Source: Streptomyces sp. PR69
GTDB taxonomy: Bacteria; Actinomycetota; Actinomycetes; Streptomycetales; Streptomycetaceae
Length of the DNA: 64,000 bases
Reading direction: 5' to 3'
NCBI RefSeq assembly: GCF_026420845.1
Contig: NZ_JAOWCB010000005.1
Location: forward strand, 186,001-250,000
Below the pieces are notes generated by a model. It was not told the origin of the DNA, ran no database searches, and was given only the letters and a program-made list of their open reading frames with translations. Shown piece after piece: positions 24,915-35,784 of this stretch; the first letter of the stretch is position 1, and every line of letters starts with the position of its first letter. Made by a program: the position numbers and the translations under genes.

Positions 24915-25258
24915 GGCTGCTCCCTCGCTGGCGCGCGTGGACGCGTGAGACGGCTGATTCCTGCCGTGCCATGGCAGAACACGGCCCTCGCGCCGACCTT
25001 GAGCACGGGTACATCCACCACCGGGGACTCGCCCCCAGCCCCCCCTTCGGGGGGAGGAGGAACTGCGAGGCTTCCGCCCCGCGCCCCTGCGGCCGGCGGC
25101 TTCGCGCCGCCGGTTCCCGGCCGGGGCTGTCGGCGGGGCTGCCGTTCCCGGGGGATCGGGACCGCCGCCCCGCCGTCCATGTTTCTTCAAGCGGCCCTGT
25201 AGGGGCGACTGCGACGGTTCAGGCCATTGGACATAAAGGGCCGTCAAGGAGGCGGGCA
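24915..25258. promoter_or_regulatory. Divergent spacer between SchA/CurD and the cupin/KS operon
   Basis: A 344-base gap without a gene. The left half carries pieces of the intergenic repeat found at 5945 and 35265 (CCCCCCTTCGGGGGG hairpin near 25037 and GGCTTCGCGCCGCC near 25098). The right half (25180-25250) is the promoter region of the main PKS operon: TCAAGCG (25187-25193), GCCC, TGTAGGG (25198-25204) is a weak 11-bp-phased SARP-like site, and ACGGTTCAG (25214-25222) also occurs before the cyclase operon at 20703. Confidence 0.6.
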
Positions 25259-25693
25259 GTGACCACCGAGATCACGCGCACCGTCCGGGTGCACGCGGAC
25301 GACGTCGAGGCCAACACCCGGCGCGGCGGCGACATCCGGACCACGCTCAGCCCGAAGACCGTGGGGTGTACCTCCGGTTTCGGCGGAGTGCTCACGCTCG
25401 AGCCGGGCGACTTCGTCACCGAGCACTACCACCCGTACTCGGAGGAGTTCCTCCATGTCGTCGCCGGAGAGCTGGAGATGACCATGGACGGACAGCCCGT
25501 GGCGCTCGGCCCCGGCGACTCGCTGCTGGTGCCCATCGGGGTGCGCCACCGGCTCGTCAACACCGGCACGGAGACGGCCAGCGCGGCCTTCCATCTCTCC
25601 CCGCTCGCGCCGCGCCCGGACCTCGGGCATGTCGACACCGAGAAGGTGCAGCGCCCGGATCAGGCCAACCCCCAGGTGGGCGGTGCCCAGTGA
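25259..25693 (+). CDS. Cupin-family polyketide cyclase/accessory protein (TcmJ/WhiE-II-like)
   Basis: A 144-residue single-domain cupin. Metal-binding motif 1 is [19 protein letters not shown] (two His, Glu and a later His) and motif 2 is [20 protein letters not shown] 25259 follows AAGGAGG. It overlaps KSalpha by 4 bases (GTGA). Cupins next to KSalpha are typical of tetracenomycin, spore-pigment and pentangular clusters and help the minimal PKS or late cyclisation. First gene of an operon that runs to 34457. Confidence 0.9.
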   Translation: MTTEITRTVRVHADDVEANTRRGGDIRTTLSPKTVGCTSGFGGVLTLEPGDFVTEHYHPYSEEFLHVVAGELEMTMDGQPVALGPGDSLLVPIGVRHRLVNTGTETASAAFHLSPLAPRPDLGHVDTEKVQRPDQANPQVGGAQ

Positions 25694-26969
25694 GCCGCAG
25701 GGCCGTCATCACCGGCATAGGCGTGGTGGCGCCGGGCGGGATCGGCAGGGAGCCGTTCTGGGAGATGCTCACGGCGGGCCGCACCGCGACCCGCCGGATC
25801 ACGCTGTTCGACCCCACGGCCTTCCGCTCCCAGGTCGCCGCCGAGGCCGACTTCGACCCGGCGGACGCCGGACTCAGCCCGCGCCAGATCCGCCGTATGG
25901 ACCGTGCGGCGCAGTTCGCCGTGGTCAGCGCGCGTGAGGCGGTCGCCGACAGCGGCCTCGACCTGGCGAACACCCCGCCCGAGCGGATCGGCGTCAGCAT
26001 CGGCAGCGCGGTGGGCTGCACCATGGGCCTGGAGGAGGAGTACGTCCTCCTCAGCGACGCCGGCAAGCACTGGCTGGTCGACCACTCCTACGGAGTGCCG
26101 CATCTGTACGGCTATATGGTGCCCAGCACCCTCGCCGTCGAGGTGGCCTGGGAGGTCGGCGCGGAGGGCCCCACCGCCCTGATCTCCACCGGCTGCACCT
26201 CCGGGCTCGACTCCATCGGACACGGCGCCCAGCTCATCGAGGAGGGCGCGGCGGACGTGGTGGTCACGGGGGCCACCGACGCACCGCTGTCGCCGATCAC
26301 CTCGGCCTGCTTCGACGCCATCAAGGCCACCTCGCCCAACAACGGCGACCCCGAGCACGCCTCGCGCCCCTTCGACCAGGACCGCGACGGCTTCGTCCTC
26401 GCCGAGGGCGCCGCCGTCCTCATCATGGAGGAGAAGACGGCCGCCGAGGCGCGCGGGGCGCATATCTACGGGGAGCTGGTCGGCTTCGCCGGGCGCAGCA
26501 ACGCCTTCCATATGACCGGGCTGAAGGCCAACGGCCGGGAGATGGCCGAGGCGATCAAGGTGGCCCTGGACCGGGCCCGTCTCGCCCCGGCGTCCGTCGA
26601 CTACATCAACGCCCATGGCTCCGGCACCAAGCAGAACGACCGCCATGAGACGGCCGCCTTCAAACGCTCCCTCGGCAGCCACGCCTACAAGGTGCCGGTC
26701 AGCTCCATCAAGTCCATGGTGGGCCACTCGCTCGGCGCGATCGGCTCCATCGAGGTCGCCGCCTGCGCCCTGGCGCTGGACCGCCAGGTGGTGCCGCCCA
26801 CCGCCAATCTGCGCACCTCCGACCCGGAGTGCGATCTGGACTATGTGCCGCTGACCGCCCGCGAGCACCGCATGGACGTCGTCCTCAGCGTCGGCAGCGG
26901 CTTCGGCGGCTTCCAGAGCGCCATGCTGCTGGCCCGCTCGGGCGCGGTCGAGTACGGAGGGGACCGAAG

Positions 26970-26973
<4 letters not shown>
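25690..26973 (+). CDS. Type II PKS ketosynthase alpha (KSalpha)
   Basis: A 427-residue beta-ketoacyl synthase that extends the poly-beta-ketone chain from malonyl-ACP. Active-site Cys169 in [10 protein letters not shown], His in [11 protein letters not shown] (~304) and His in SMVGHSLGA (~340) complete the Cys-His-His set. GTG 25690 overlaps the cupin stop, and its own stop overlaps the CLF start (GTGA). Length is normal. No KSIII or acyltransferase for a special starter is nearby in the window, so an acetate starter is the default assumption. Confidence 0.97.
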
Positions 26974-28857
<1,884 letters not shown>

Positions 28858-28872
28858 CGGAGGAGAACACCG

Positions 28873-29334
28873 GTGATCGCCTATCTGGTCCCCGCGGTCG
28901 TCCTGCTCAACGGACTGGCCGCCGGAGTGCTCTTCGGCACCCAGCTCGGCGGCTGGCCGCTGCTCGCGGCGCTGCCCGCCGACCGCTATGTGCACGCACA
29001 CGCCTTCTTCGCCACGCGCTACGACCCGGCGATGCCGCTGTGCCTGCTCGGGACCCTGGTCGGCGATGTCGTCCTGGCCGTGATCGCCCCGGACAACGCG
29101 GTCCGCACCCTGTTCATCGTCGGCGCCGTGCTCGCCGCGGTCACCGTCACCATCTCACTGACCAAGAACGTCCCGGTCAACAAATGGGTGCAGACCCTCG
29201 ACCCGGACAATCTGCCGGACGACTTCGAAGCCAACGACCCGCGCTGGAACTGGGGCGCCTGGAACGCCCGGCGCAGCTGGCTCACCGTCCTCGCGCTCCT
29301 GGTCAACTGCACCGCCCTCGCCCTGCTGCTCTGA
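28873..29334 (+). CDS. DUF1772 (anthrone-oxygenase-like) membrane protein (second)
   Basis: A 153-residue paralogue of the protein at 22496, with the same four-helix plan, HAFFATRYDPAMP near 45-57, NVPVNKWVQTLDPDNLP after helix 3, and RRSWLTVLALLVN in helix 4. GTG 28873 follows GGAGGAG, 15 bases after the aromatase. Two DUF1772 proteins in one cluster may each catalyse one ring oxygenation, or form a heteromer. Confidence 0.85.
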   Translation: MIAYLVPAVVLLNGLAAGVLFGTQLGGWPLLAALPADRYVHAHAFFATRYDPAMPLCLLGTLVGDVVLAVIAPDNAVRTLFIVGAVLAAVTVTISLTKNVPVNKWVQTLDPDNLPDDFEANDPRWNWGAWNARRSWLTVLALLVNCTALALLL

Positions 29335-29361
29335 CAAGACCACTGTGATGGAGGACAATCC

Positions 29362-30114
29362 ATGGATCTCGGCCTCACGGGCAAGAAAGCCCTGGTCACC
29401 GGCGGTACCCGGGGAGTCGGCCGGGGCATCGTCCGGGCGCTGGCCCAGGCCGGCGCCGATGTCCTGACCTGCTACCGCACCGAGAGCGACGCCGTCGCCT
29501 CACTGCAGAAGGAACTCGGCGAGACCGCCGGCGACCACCATGTCGTCAAGGCGGACGTCGCCGACCCGGCCGATGTGACCGCCCTGATCGACGTCGCCAG
29601 GGAGCACTACGGCCGCCTTGACCTGATCGTGAACAACGCGGGCGCCATCAGCCATATCCCGTACGCGGAGCTGCCGTTCGAGGAGTGGCGGCGGATCATC
29701 GACACCAATGTCACGGGAACCCATCTGGTGATCCAGAAGGCGCTGCCGCTGCTCGGCGCGGGAGCGTCCGTCGTCAGCATCGGCTCCAAGGCCGTCGAGG
29801 CCGGCATCCCGCTGCGCTCCCACTACACCGCTGCCAAGGCCGCGCTCGTCGGCCTGAACCGCTCCCTGGCCAAGGAGTTCGGCGGCCAGGGCATCCGGTT
29901 CAACGTCGTCGCGCTCGGCGTCATCGAGACCGAGAACCTGCACAAGATGCCCGAGGAACAGCAGAAGCTGATGGTCGAGCGGTACAGCGCCAAGACCGCG
30001 CTCGGCCGGCTCGGCACGCCCGACGAGGTCGCGGGCGCCATCCTCTGGCTCGCCAGCGACCTCTCCCGGTATGTCACCGGGGCCACCATCGGCGTCGACG
30101 GAGGGATCTCCTGA
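29362..30114 (+). CDS. SDR ketoreductase (second)
   Basis: A 250-residue FabG-like reductase. [10 protein letters not shown] (~14-23), NNAGAISH (~91-98), Ser near 141 and YTAAK near 155-159 are intact. ATG 29362 follows GGAGGA. Its stop overlaps the next ATG. It is a distant paralogue of the reductase at 21357; the pair suggests reduction at two positions, or one keto reduction plus one late quinone reduction. Confidence 0.93.
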   Translation: MDLGLTGKKALVTGGTRGVGRGIVRALAQAGADVLTCYRTESDAVASLQKELGETAGDHHVVKADVADPADVTALIDVAREHYGRLDLIVNNAGAISHIPYAELPFEEWRRIIDTNVTGTHLVIQKALPLLGAGASVVSIGSKAVEAGIPLRSHYTAAKAALVGLNRSLAKEFGGQGIRFNVVALGVIETENLHKMPEEQQKLMVERYSAKTALGRLGTPDEVAGAILWLASDLSRYVTGATIGVDGGIS

Positions 30115-30458
30115 TGACCGCACAGACGAACGGCGAGGGCGCCTTCCGGGTCCTGCTCCGCATGGAGATCAACCCCGGTATGGAGGCCGGCTTCGAAAAG
30201 GCCTGGCGCGGCTCCACCGAGGCCGTCACCGGCCACCCCGCCTGTCTCGGCCAGTGGCTGTCCAAGGACAACGACGAGGAGAGCGTCTACTTCATCGTCA
30301 GCGACTGGACCGACGAAGCCGGCTTCCGCGCCTTCGAGTCCAGCGACGCCCACCTCGCGCACCGCGAACGTCTCCAGGCCTACCGCGGCAAGGGCTCGTT
30401 CAACACCATGCGGGTGGTGGCGCACATCGAGGGCAAGGCCGCCTCGCATGGCGCGTGA
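30114..30458 (+). CDS. Antibiotic biosynthesis monooxygenase (ABM) protein (first of two)
   Basis: A 114-residue ferredoxin-like ABM protein (ActVA-Orf6/TcmH relatives), cofactor-free oxygenases that turn anthrones or naphthacenones into quinones. FRVLLRMEINPGMEAGFEKA begins the domain; LGQWLSKDNDEESVYFIVSDW contains the conserved Trp residues, followed by EAGFRAFESSDAH. ATG 30114 overlaps the reductase stop by one base; the C-terminus overlaps the next gene by 11 bases. Confidence 0.88.
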   Translation: MTAQTNGEGAFRVLLRMEINPGMEAGFEKAWRGSTEAVTGHPACLGQWLSKDNDEESVYFIVSDWTDEAGFRAFESSDAHLAHRERLQAYRGKGSFNTMRVVAHIEGKAASHGA

Positions 30459-30759
30459 AGTACGCGTCCTGGTCTACCAGGCGGCCTGCGACGACGAGCA
30501 GCTCCAGGCGGTCCGCGAGGCATACCACCTGGTCAGCAAGCGGCTCGCGGGAGTGCCCGGCATGCTCGGCAACGAACTGCTGCGCTCCCCGCTGGACCCC
30601 ACCGCGCTCGTCGTCGTGAGCCGCTGGACCGACCTCGCCGCCTTCCGCCGCTGGGAGGAGGGCGCGGCACACCGCGAGGACACCGCGCCCCTGCGCCCGT
30701 ACCGCGACACCCGGCTCGCCACGCCGTTCGGCGTCTACGAAGTGGAGGCGGCCTACTGA
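30448..30759 (+). CDS. Antibiotic biosynthesis monooxygenase (ABM) protein (second)
   Basis: A 103-residue ABM-fold protein: [34 protein letters not shown] and [17 protein letters not shown]. It overlaps the first ABM gene by 11 bases. Tandem ABM genes are usual in pentangular clusters, where they hydroxylate or make quinones cooperatively. A 28-base gap leads to the carboxylase genes. Confidence 0.87.
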   Translation: MAREVRVLVYQAACDDEQLQAVREAYHLVSKRLAGVPGMLGNELLRSPLDPTALVVVSRWTDLAAFRRWEEGAAHREDTAPLRPYRDTRLATPFGVYEVEAAY

Positions 30760-30787
30760 CGGCCGGCCTACTGAAGGGCAAGCACAG

Positions 30788-32497
30788 ATGACCACCACGC
30801 TTCCATCCGCAGGCAAGGCACAGAAGGCGGCAGCCGAGCAGGCGGCCTGGGTCTCCTGCTCCGGCTGCCGCTCCCTGGTCTACGGCAAACGCTATACGCG
30901 TCTGCTGCGCGTCTGCCCGGAGTGCGGGGCACACGCCCGGCTGGACGCGCCCACCCGTATCGCACAGCTCTTCGACGAAGGCAGCGCCCGGCCGGTGCCG
31001 GTGCCCGCCACTCAGCACAACCCGCTGGACTTCGTGGACCAGCGGCCGTACGCCGAGCGGCTGGGGCAGGCCAGGGCGCGCACCGGACAGCAGGACGCCG
31101 TGCTGGTGGTCCGCGGCCATATCGAAGGACGCCCCCTGGTCGCCGCCGTCATGGACTTCCGCTTCTTCGGCGGCAGCCTCGGCGTCGCCGCGGGTGAGGC
31201 GATCACCACCGCGGCGGAGACGGCGCTGGCCGACCGCACCCCGCTGCTGATCGTCACCGCCTCCGGCGGCGCCCGGATGCAGGAGGGCGCGCTCTCCCTG
31301 ATGCAGATGGCCAAGACGTCCAACGCGCTCGCCGAGCTGGACGAGGCCGGGCTGCTCACCGTCACCCTTGTCACCGACCCGACGTACGGCGGCGTCGCCG
31401 CGTCCTTCGCCACCCTGTCGGACGTGGTGGTCGCCGAGCCCGGCGCCCGGATGGGCTTCGCCGGACCCCGCGTCATCGAACAGACCATCGGCCAGCAGCT
31501 GCCCGAAGGCTTCCAGACCGCCGAATTCCTGCTGGAACACGGTCTCGTCGACGACGTCTGGCCGCGCGCCGAACTGCGCGCCCGGCTCAGCAGACTGCTC
31601 GCCGTCGCCGACGACCCCGGCCCCGACTGGGGCGCGGGCGAGGACGACCCGGCCGTCCGCGACAGCCAGCTCCTCGACCAGCTCCCCGCCTGGGACTGCG
31701 TCCAGCTGGCCCGCGAGTCGGGCCGGCCCACCGCCCTGGAGCACATCGGCTTCTGGCTCGACGGCTTCGTCGAACTCCACGGCGACCGGGCGGGCGAGGA
31801 GTGCCCGGCCGTCGTCGGCGGCCTCGGCCGGCTCGACGGACTGCCCGTGATGGTCATCGGCCACCAGAAGGGCCACACCACCGCCGAACTCGTCGGCCGC
31901 AACTTCGGCATGCCCTCGCCGGCCGGCTACCGAAAGGCCGCCCGGCTGATGCGGCTCGCCGCCAAACTCGGCGTCCCCGTCGTCACCCTCATCGACACCC
32001 CCGGCGCGTACCCCGGACTCACCGCCGAGGAGAAAGGCCAGTCCGTCGCCATCGCCGAGAGTCTGCGGCTGATGGGCTCGCTGCCCGTCCCGGTGGTCGC
32101 CGTGGTGACCGGCGAGGGCGGCAGCGGCGGGGCGCTCGCGCTCGGCGTCGCCGACCGGGTGCTGATGTGCGCCAACGCCACCTACTCGGTGATCAGCCCC
32201 GAGGGCTGCGCCGCGATCCTGTGGAAGAACGCGGCCGAGGCCGCCGTCGCCGCCGACGAACTCGCCCTGGACGCCGCCTCCCTGCTGCGCCTCGGCGTCG
32301 TCGACGCGGTGATACCGGAGCCCGAGGGCGGCGGGCACACGGACACCTCCGCCATGAGCGACTCCATCCGCCGGGCCGCCGTGGCCGCGCTGCGCGAGCT
32401 GCGCTCCGTCACCGTCTCGCCCGCGGCCCGCCGCCGGCGCTTCCGCGCCTTCGGTCTGGCCCAGGACGTGCCGGCCGCCTCAGGAACGCGGTCATGA
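30788..32497 (+). CDS. Acetyl-CoA carboxylase carboxyltransferase, beta-alpha fusion
   Basis: A 569-residue fusion of the AccD (beta) and AccA (alpha) carboxyltransferase halves. A four-Cys zinc ribbon opens the beta half (CSGC ~21-24 and CPEC ~38-41), then [19 protein letters not shown]; the alpha half (~300-569) has [12 protein letters not shown] and [14 protein letters not shown]. With the next two genes it makes malonyl-CoA from acetyl-CoA for the PKS. ATG 30788 is 28 bases after the ABM gene; the stop overlaps the next ATG. Confidence 0.93.
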   Translation: MTTTLPSAGKAQKAAAEQAAWVSCSGCRSLVYGKRYTRLLRVCPECGAHARLDAPTRIAQLFDEGSARPVPVPATQHNPLDFVDQRPYAERLGQARARTGQQDAVLVVRGHIEGRPLVAAVMDFRFFGGSLGVAAGEAITTAAETALADRTPLLIVTASGGARMQEGALSLMQMAKTSNALAELDEAGLLTVTLVTDPTYGGVAASFATLSDVVVAEPGARMGFAGPRVIEQTIGQQLPEGFQTAEFLLEHGLVDDVWPRAELRARLSRLLAVADDPGPDWGAGEDDPAVRDSQLLDQLPAWDCVQLARESGRPTALEHIGFWLDGFVELHGDRAGEECPAVVGGLGRLDGLPVMVIGHQKGHTTAELVGRNFGMPSPAGYRKAARLMRLAAKLGVPVVTLIDTPGAYPGLTAEEKGQSVAIAESLRLMGSLPVPVVAVVTGEGGSGGALALGVADRVLMCANATYSVISPEGCAAILWKNAAEAAVAADELALDAASLLRLGVVDAVIPEPEGGGHTDTSAMSDSIRRAAVAALRELRSVTVSPAARRRRFRAFGLAQDVPAASGTRS

Positions 32498-33111
32498 TCC
32501 GCCAGAACGGCCACAACGGCCATCACGCGCACCGCGGCCACAACGGCAACGGCAGCAGGTACTACGGAGAGAGACCGATGAGCGAAGTCACCAAGGAGAG
32601 TCTCCGCACCGCCCCCACCGACGACCCACTGGCCGGTCTGGACTACGACACCAGCGCCCTGGCTCTCACCGACATCTGCCGCAGCATCGCGGACGTGGTC
32701 CGGGTGGGAGCGGGCCACCCCCGCCGGGTGCGCGTCACCCTCGGCGCGGCCAGCATCGAGGTGGAATGGGACGAGCGCGAGCAGCAGACCGCGGCCGCCG
32801 CACGCGAGCCCGCCGCGCTGGACCGCATCGAGGACACCGTCGAGGGCCACCACGAATGCGCGCCGCTGGTCGGCACCTTCTATACGGCGCCCTCGCCCGG
32901 GGCCCCGCCCTTCGTACGGCCCGGCGACCGCGTCGAGGTCGGCCAGCAGCTCGGCATCATCGAGGCCATGAAGCTGATGAACCCCCTGGAGGCGACCCGC
33001 GCAGGCCGCGTCGTCGAGGTGCTGATCGCCGACGGCTCCCCGGTCGAGTACGGGCAGCCCCTGGTGCTTCTCGACCCGGAGGAGCCCGCGGGCGGGGCCG
33101 GGGAGGACTGA
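32494..33111 (+). CDS. accB: Biotin carboxyl carrier protein (AccB)
   Basis: A 205-residue BCCP. The biotinyl Lys is in [14 protein letters not shown] near residue 158, in the usual C-terminal biotinyl domain with [19 protein letters not shown] before it. The ATG at 32494 couples to the preceding stop but gives a His/Gly/Asn-rich first 28 residues; ATG 32578 (MSEVTKESL) with GGAGAGA upstream would give a normal 177-residue protein and may be the true start. The next gene is 2 bases downstream. Confidence 0.93.
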   Translation: MIRQNGHNGHHAHRGHNGNGSRYYGERPMSEVTKESLRTAPTDDPLAGLDYDTSALALTDICRSIADVVRVGAGHPRRVRVTLGAASIEVEWDEREQQTAAAAREPAALDRIEDTVEGHHECAPLVGTFYTAPSPGAPPFVRPGDRVEVGQQLGIIEAMKLMNPLEATRAGRVVEVLIADGSPVEYGQPLVLLDPEEPAGGAGED

Positions 33112-33113
33112 CC

Positions 33114-34457
33114 GTGGCCTTTGACACCATCCTGGTCGCCAACCGCGGCGAGATCGCGCTCCGAGTGATCAGGACCTGCAAGGAGATGGGCATCCGCACC
33201 GTCGCCGTGCACTCCACCGCGGACAAGGACAGCGCCCATGTGCGGGCAGCCGACGCCGCCGTGCAGATCGGCCCCGGCGCGCCCCGCAAGAGCTATCTCT
33301 CCGCCCCCGCCGTGATCGAGGCCGCCCTGAGCACCGGCGCCCAGGCCGTCCACCCCGGCTATGGCTTCCTCTCCGAAGACCCCGACTTCGCCGAGATCTG
33401 CGCCGACAGCGGCCTCGTCTTCATCGGCCCCAGACCCGAGGTGCTCTCCCGCCTCGGCGACAAGGCCGTGGCCCGCGAGCTGATGACGGACGCCGGGCTG
33501 CCCGTCCTGCCCGGCAGCCCCGGCACCGTCGACAGCGCCGCGGAGGCCGCCGACCTCGCCGCCCGCATCGGCTTTCCGCTGATCATCAAGGCGGCGGCGG
33601 GCGGCGGCGGCCGCGGCATGACCGTCGTACGGCAGCCGAGCGAGCTGCTGCCCGCCTACCGGCAGACCCGCGCCACCGCGCAGGCCGTCTTCGGCGACAA
33701 CCGCGTCTATCTGGAACGGTTCTGCGACAGCGCCCGCCATATCGAGGTGCAGGTCCTCGCCGACGGCCATGGCACGGTGCTGCACCTCGGCGAACGCGAC
33801 TGCTCCGTGCAGCGCCGCCACCAGAAGCTGATCGAGGAGAGCCCGGGGCCCGGCCTGCACAAGGAACTGACCGCCGCCATGGCCCGCGCCGCCGTGCGCG
33901 GCGCCCGCGCCGTCGGCTACACCGGCGCCGGCACCTTCGAATTCCTCGTCCACGACGAGGGGTTCTCCTTCATGGAGATGAACTGCCGCATCCAGGTCGA
34001 GCATCCGGTCACCGAGGCGGTGTTCGGCGTCGACCTGGTCCGCGAACAGATCCAGGTCGCCGCGGGGGAGAAGCTGGGCTTCGCCCAGGAGGACCTGACG
34101 CCGCGCGGCGCGGCCGTCGAATGCCGGGTCAACGCTGAGGACCCGGCGCGCGGCTTCGCCCCCTGCCCCGGTCTGCTGGAGCAGTTCACCCCGCCCGGCG
34201 GCCCCTTCGTCCGGGTCGACACCCACGGCTATGCCGGGTGGCGTGTGCCGTCCCACTACGACTCCTTGCTCGCCAAGGTCATCACCTGGGCGCCCGACCG
34301 CGACCGGGCCCTGGACCGGATGGACCGGGCGCTCGCCGAGTTCCGCATCTCGGGGCCCGGGGTGCACACCACGATCCCGCTGCTGCGGGATGTGCTGGCC
34401 GATCCCGCCTTCCGCGACGGCAAGCACGACACATCCTTCCTGGACGCGCGCCGCTGA
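33114..34457 (+). CDS. accC: Biotin carboxylase (AccC)
   Basis: A 447-residue biotin carboxylase: N-domain ILVANRGEIALRVIRTCKEM, ATP-grasp glycine-rich loop KAAAGGGGRGM (~161-171), catalytic HIEVQVLADGHG and EMNCRIQVEHPVTE. Transfers CO2 from bicarbonate to the biotin of the BCCP. GTG 33114 is 2 bases after the BCCP stop. Last gene of the 9.2-kb PKS operon; a strong terminator follows. A full, separate carboxylase in the cluster suggests precursor supply tied to production. Confidence 0.95.
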   Translation: MAFDTILVANRGEIALRVIRTCKEMGIRTVAVHSTADKDSAHVRAADAAVQIGPGAPRKSYLSAPAVIEAALSTGAQAVHPGYGFLSEDPDFAEICADSGLVFIGPRPEVLSRLGDKAVARELMTDAGLPVLPGSPGTVDSAAEAADLAARIGFPLIIKAAAGGGGRGMTVVRQPSELLPAYRQTRATAQAVFGDNRVYLERFCDSARHIEVQVLADGHGTVLHLGERDCSVQRRHQKLIEESPGPGLHKELTAAMARAAVRGARAVGYTGAGTFEFLVHDEGFSFMEMNCRIQVEHPVTEAVFGVDLVREQIQVAAGEKLGFAQEDLTPRGAAVECRVNAEDPARGFAPCPGLLEQFTPPGGPFVRVDTHGYAGWRVPSHYDSLLAKVITWAPDRDRALDRMDRALAEFRISGPGVHTTIPLLRDVLADPAFRDGKHDTSFLDARR

Positions 34458-34479
34458 GCCGCGTTCCGCACGCCGCGTA

Positions 34480-34524
34480 CGGGTGAGGCCCGGCTCCCTT
34501 CGCCAGGGAACCGGGCCTCACCCG
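34480..34524. terminator. Strong bidirectional hairpin terminator after the PKS/ACC operon
   Basis: CGGGTGAGGCCCGG (from 34480) pairs with CCGGGCCTCACCCG (to 34524); the stem continues with TCCCT/AGGGA inside after one mismatch, closing a short TCGCC-type loop. It lies between the convergent biotin carboxylase and SDR genes. Confidence 0.9.
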
Positions 34525-34545
34525 CGTGTCTCCGCGACGCCCCTT

Positions 34546-35232
34546 TCACCAGTCCATGACGGCGTCCCGGCGGAAGAACACCCCCGACGGCCCGTCGTCC
34601 GGCAGCGTCGCCGCCCGCACGATGTGCTCCGCCGCGGCCTCAGGGGTCTGCTCGGCGTCCGGCCGCATCCGGGTGCGCACCAGACCGGGGTTGATCGCGT
34701 TCACCAGCACGCCCGTGCCGGCGGTCTCCTTGGCCAGCATCACGGTGAGCGCGTTCAGCGACACCTTGGAGACCGAGTACGCCGGACACATCTCGGCGAT
34801 GCCGAAGGCGAACGAGCCCGTGCCGCTGGACACATTGACCACCCGGCCCCAGCCCCGGCGCACCATCTGCGGCACGGCCGACTGCGCCATCCGCCACGAC
34901 CCGTACAGATTGACCTCCAGCGTACGGCGCACCAGCTCCAGGTCGACATCGCTGGGGCGCTCGCCCCAGTCCAGCTGAATCCCCGCGTTGTTGACGAGGA
35001 TGTCCACCTCCCCGGCCTGCTGCACGGCCCGCTGTGCCGCCCCGGGATCCGTCACATCCAGCGCGACGCCCCGCGCCCCCTCCCCGATGCCCGCCGCGGC
35101 CTTCTCCGCCGTCTCCCGATCGCGCGCCGCGACCACGACCCGGCACCCGGCGGCGTGCAGCTGCGCGGCGACGGCGAGACCGATGCCGCGGTTGGCGCCG
35201 GTGATGAGGGCGGTGGGGGTGGACGGTTTCAT
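34546..35232 (-). CDS. Short-chain dehydrogenase/reductase
   Basis: A 228-residue SDR. TGANRGIGLA (~11-20), VNNAGIQLDW (~84) and a Ser...Tyr-xxx-Lys set with YSVSK near 148-152. It differs from the two FabG-like ketoreductases of the cluster and looks like a general carbonyl/alcohol oxidoreductase. ATG 35232 has GGAGGAAACC upstream. It stands alone between a terminator and a repeat region, so it may or may not belong to the pathway. Confidence 0.88.
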   Translation of the reverse strand: MKPSTPTALITGANRGIGLAVAAQLHAAGCRVVVAARDRETAEKAAAGIGEGARGVALDVTDPGAAQRAVQQAGEVDILVNNAGIQLDWGERPSDVDLELVRRTLEVNLYGSWRMAQSAVPQMVRRGWGRVVNVSSGTGSFAFGIAEMCPAYSVSKVSLNALTVMLAKETAGTGVLVNAINPGLVRTRMRPDAEQTPEAAAEHIVRAATLPDDGPSGVFFRRDAVMDW

Positions 35233-35784
35233 GGTTTCCTCCGGTGAGGTTGGTTGGTGGCGCGGGCGGTTCTTTCCCCTCCCCCTACGCCCTGGGGGCG
35301 TGGGGGGACCCCCGCTTCCCGTAACTGGGGGCTTAAGCCCCCAGACCCCCCTTCGGGGGGGGAGGGGGCTGCGGGGCTGGCGCCCCGCGCCCCCCAGGGG
35401 CGGCAGCTTCGCGCCGCCTGCCCCGGTACGGCCTTCGGCCGTGTCCTCAACCTCCCCCAGACTCGGTCCGAGAGGTGCCCCTGGGGGTACCTCCGCGGGG
35501 GTCCCGCCCGTACGGAGACTGGGGGAGGTGGCTGGGGGAGGCGGCTGGGCAGGTTGAGGCGGGGGGCCAGCACAATCAGCCCGGTCGGCAGTTCAGGCGC
35601 GGGGGCCCGAACATCCGGCCCCGTGGGGCCACTTCCGTGGGGAGTACCCCCGGACGGAGTCTGGGGGAGGTAGCTGTGGGAGATTGAGGCGCAAGAGGCT
35701 GCACAATCAAGCCCCGCCGGCGTTTGAGGCGCGGGGGTCCGGGGGCGGAGCCCCCGGGAGACGGGGTCTGGGGCGGAGCCCCAG
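35233..35784. repeat. Repeat-filled intergenic region
   Basis: This 552-base gap has no convincing gene. From 35265 to about 35450 it carries the forward copy of the composite element seen inverted at 5945-6140 (CTTCCCGTAACTGGGGGC core near 35317, CCCCCTTCGGGGGG hairpin, GGCCTTCGGCCGTG hairpin near 35431). From 35520 to 35760 it holds several short units of the type AATCAAGCCCCGCCGGCGTT TGAGGCGCGGGGG and GGAGTCTGGGGGAGGTAGCT, repeats widespread in Streptomyces intergenic DNA. Confidence 0.8.

Noticed and set aside
24915..25247. N-terminal extension of the second SchA/CurD protein
   Set aside because: The extension is repeat-derived; ATG 24914 has a good ribosome binding site and matches the paralogue's start.
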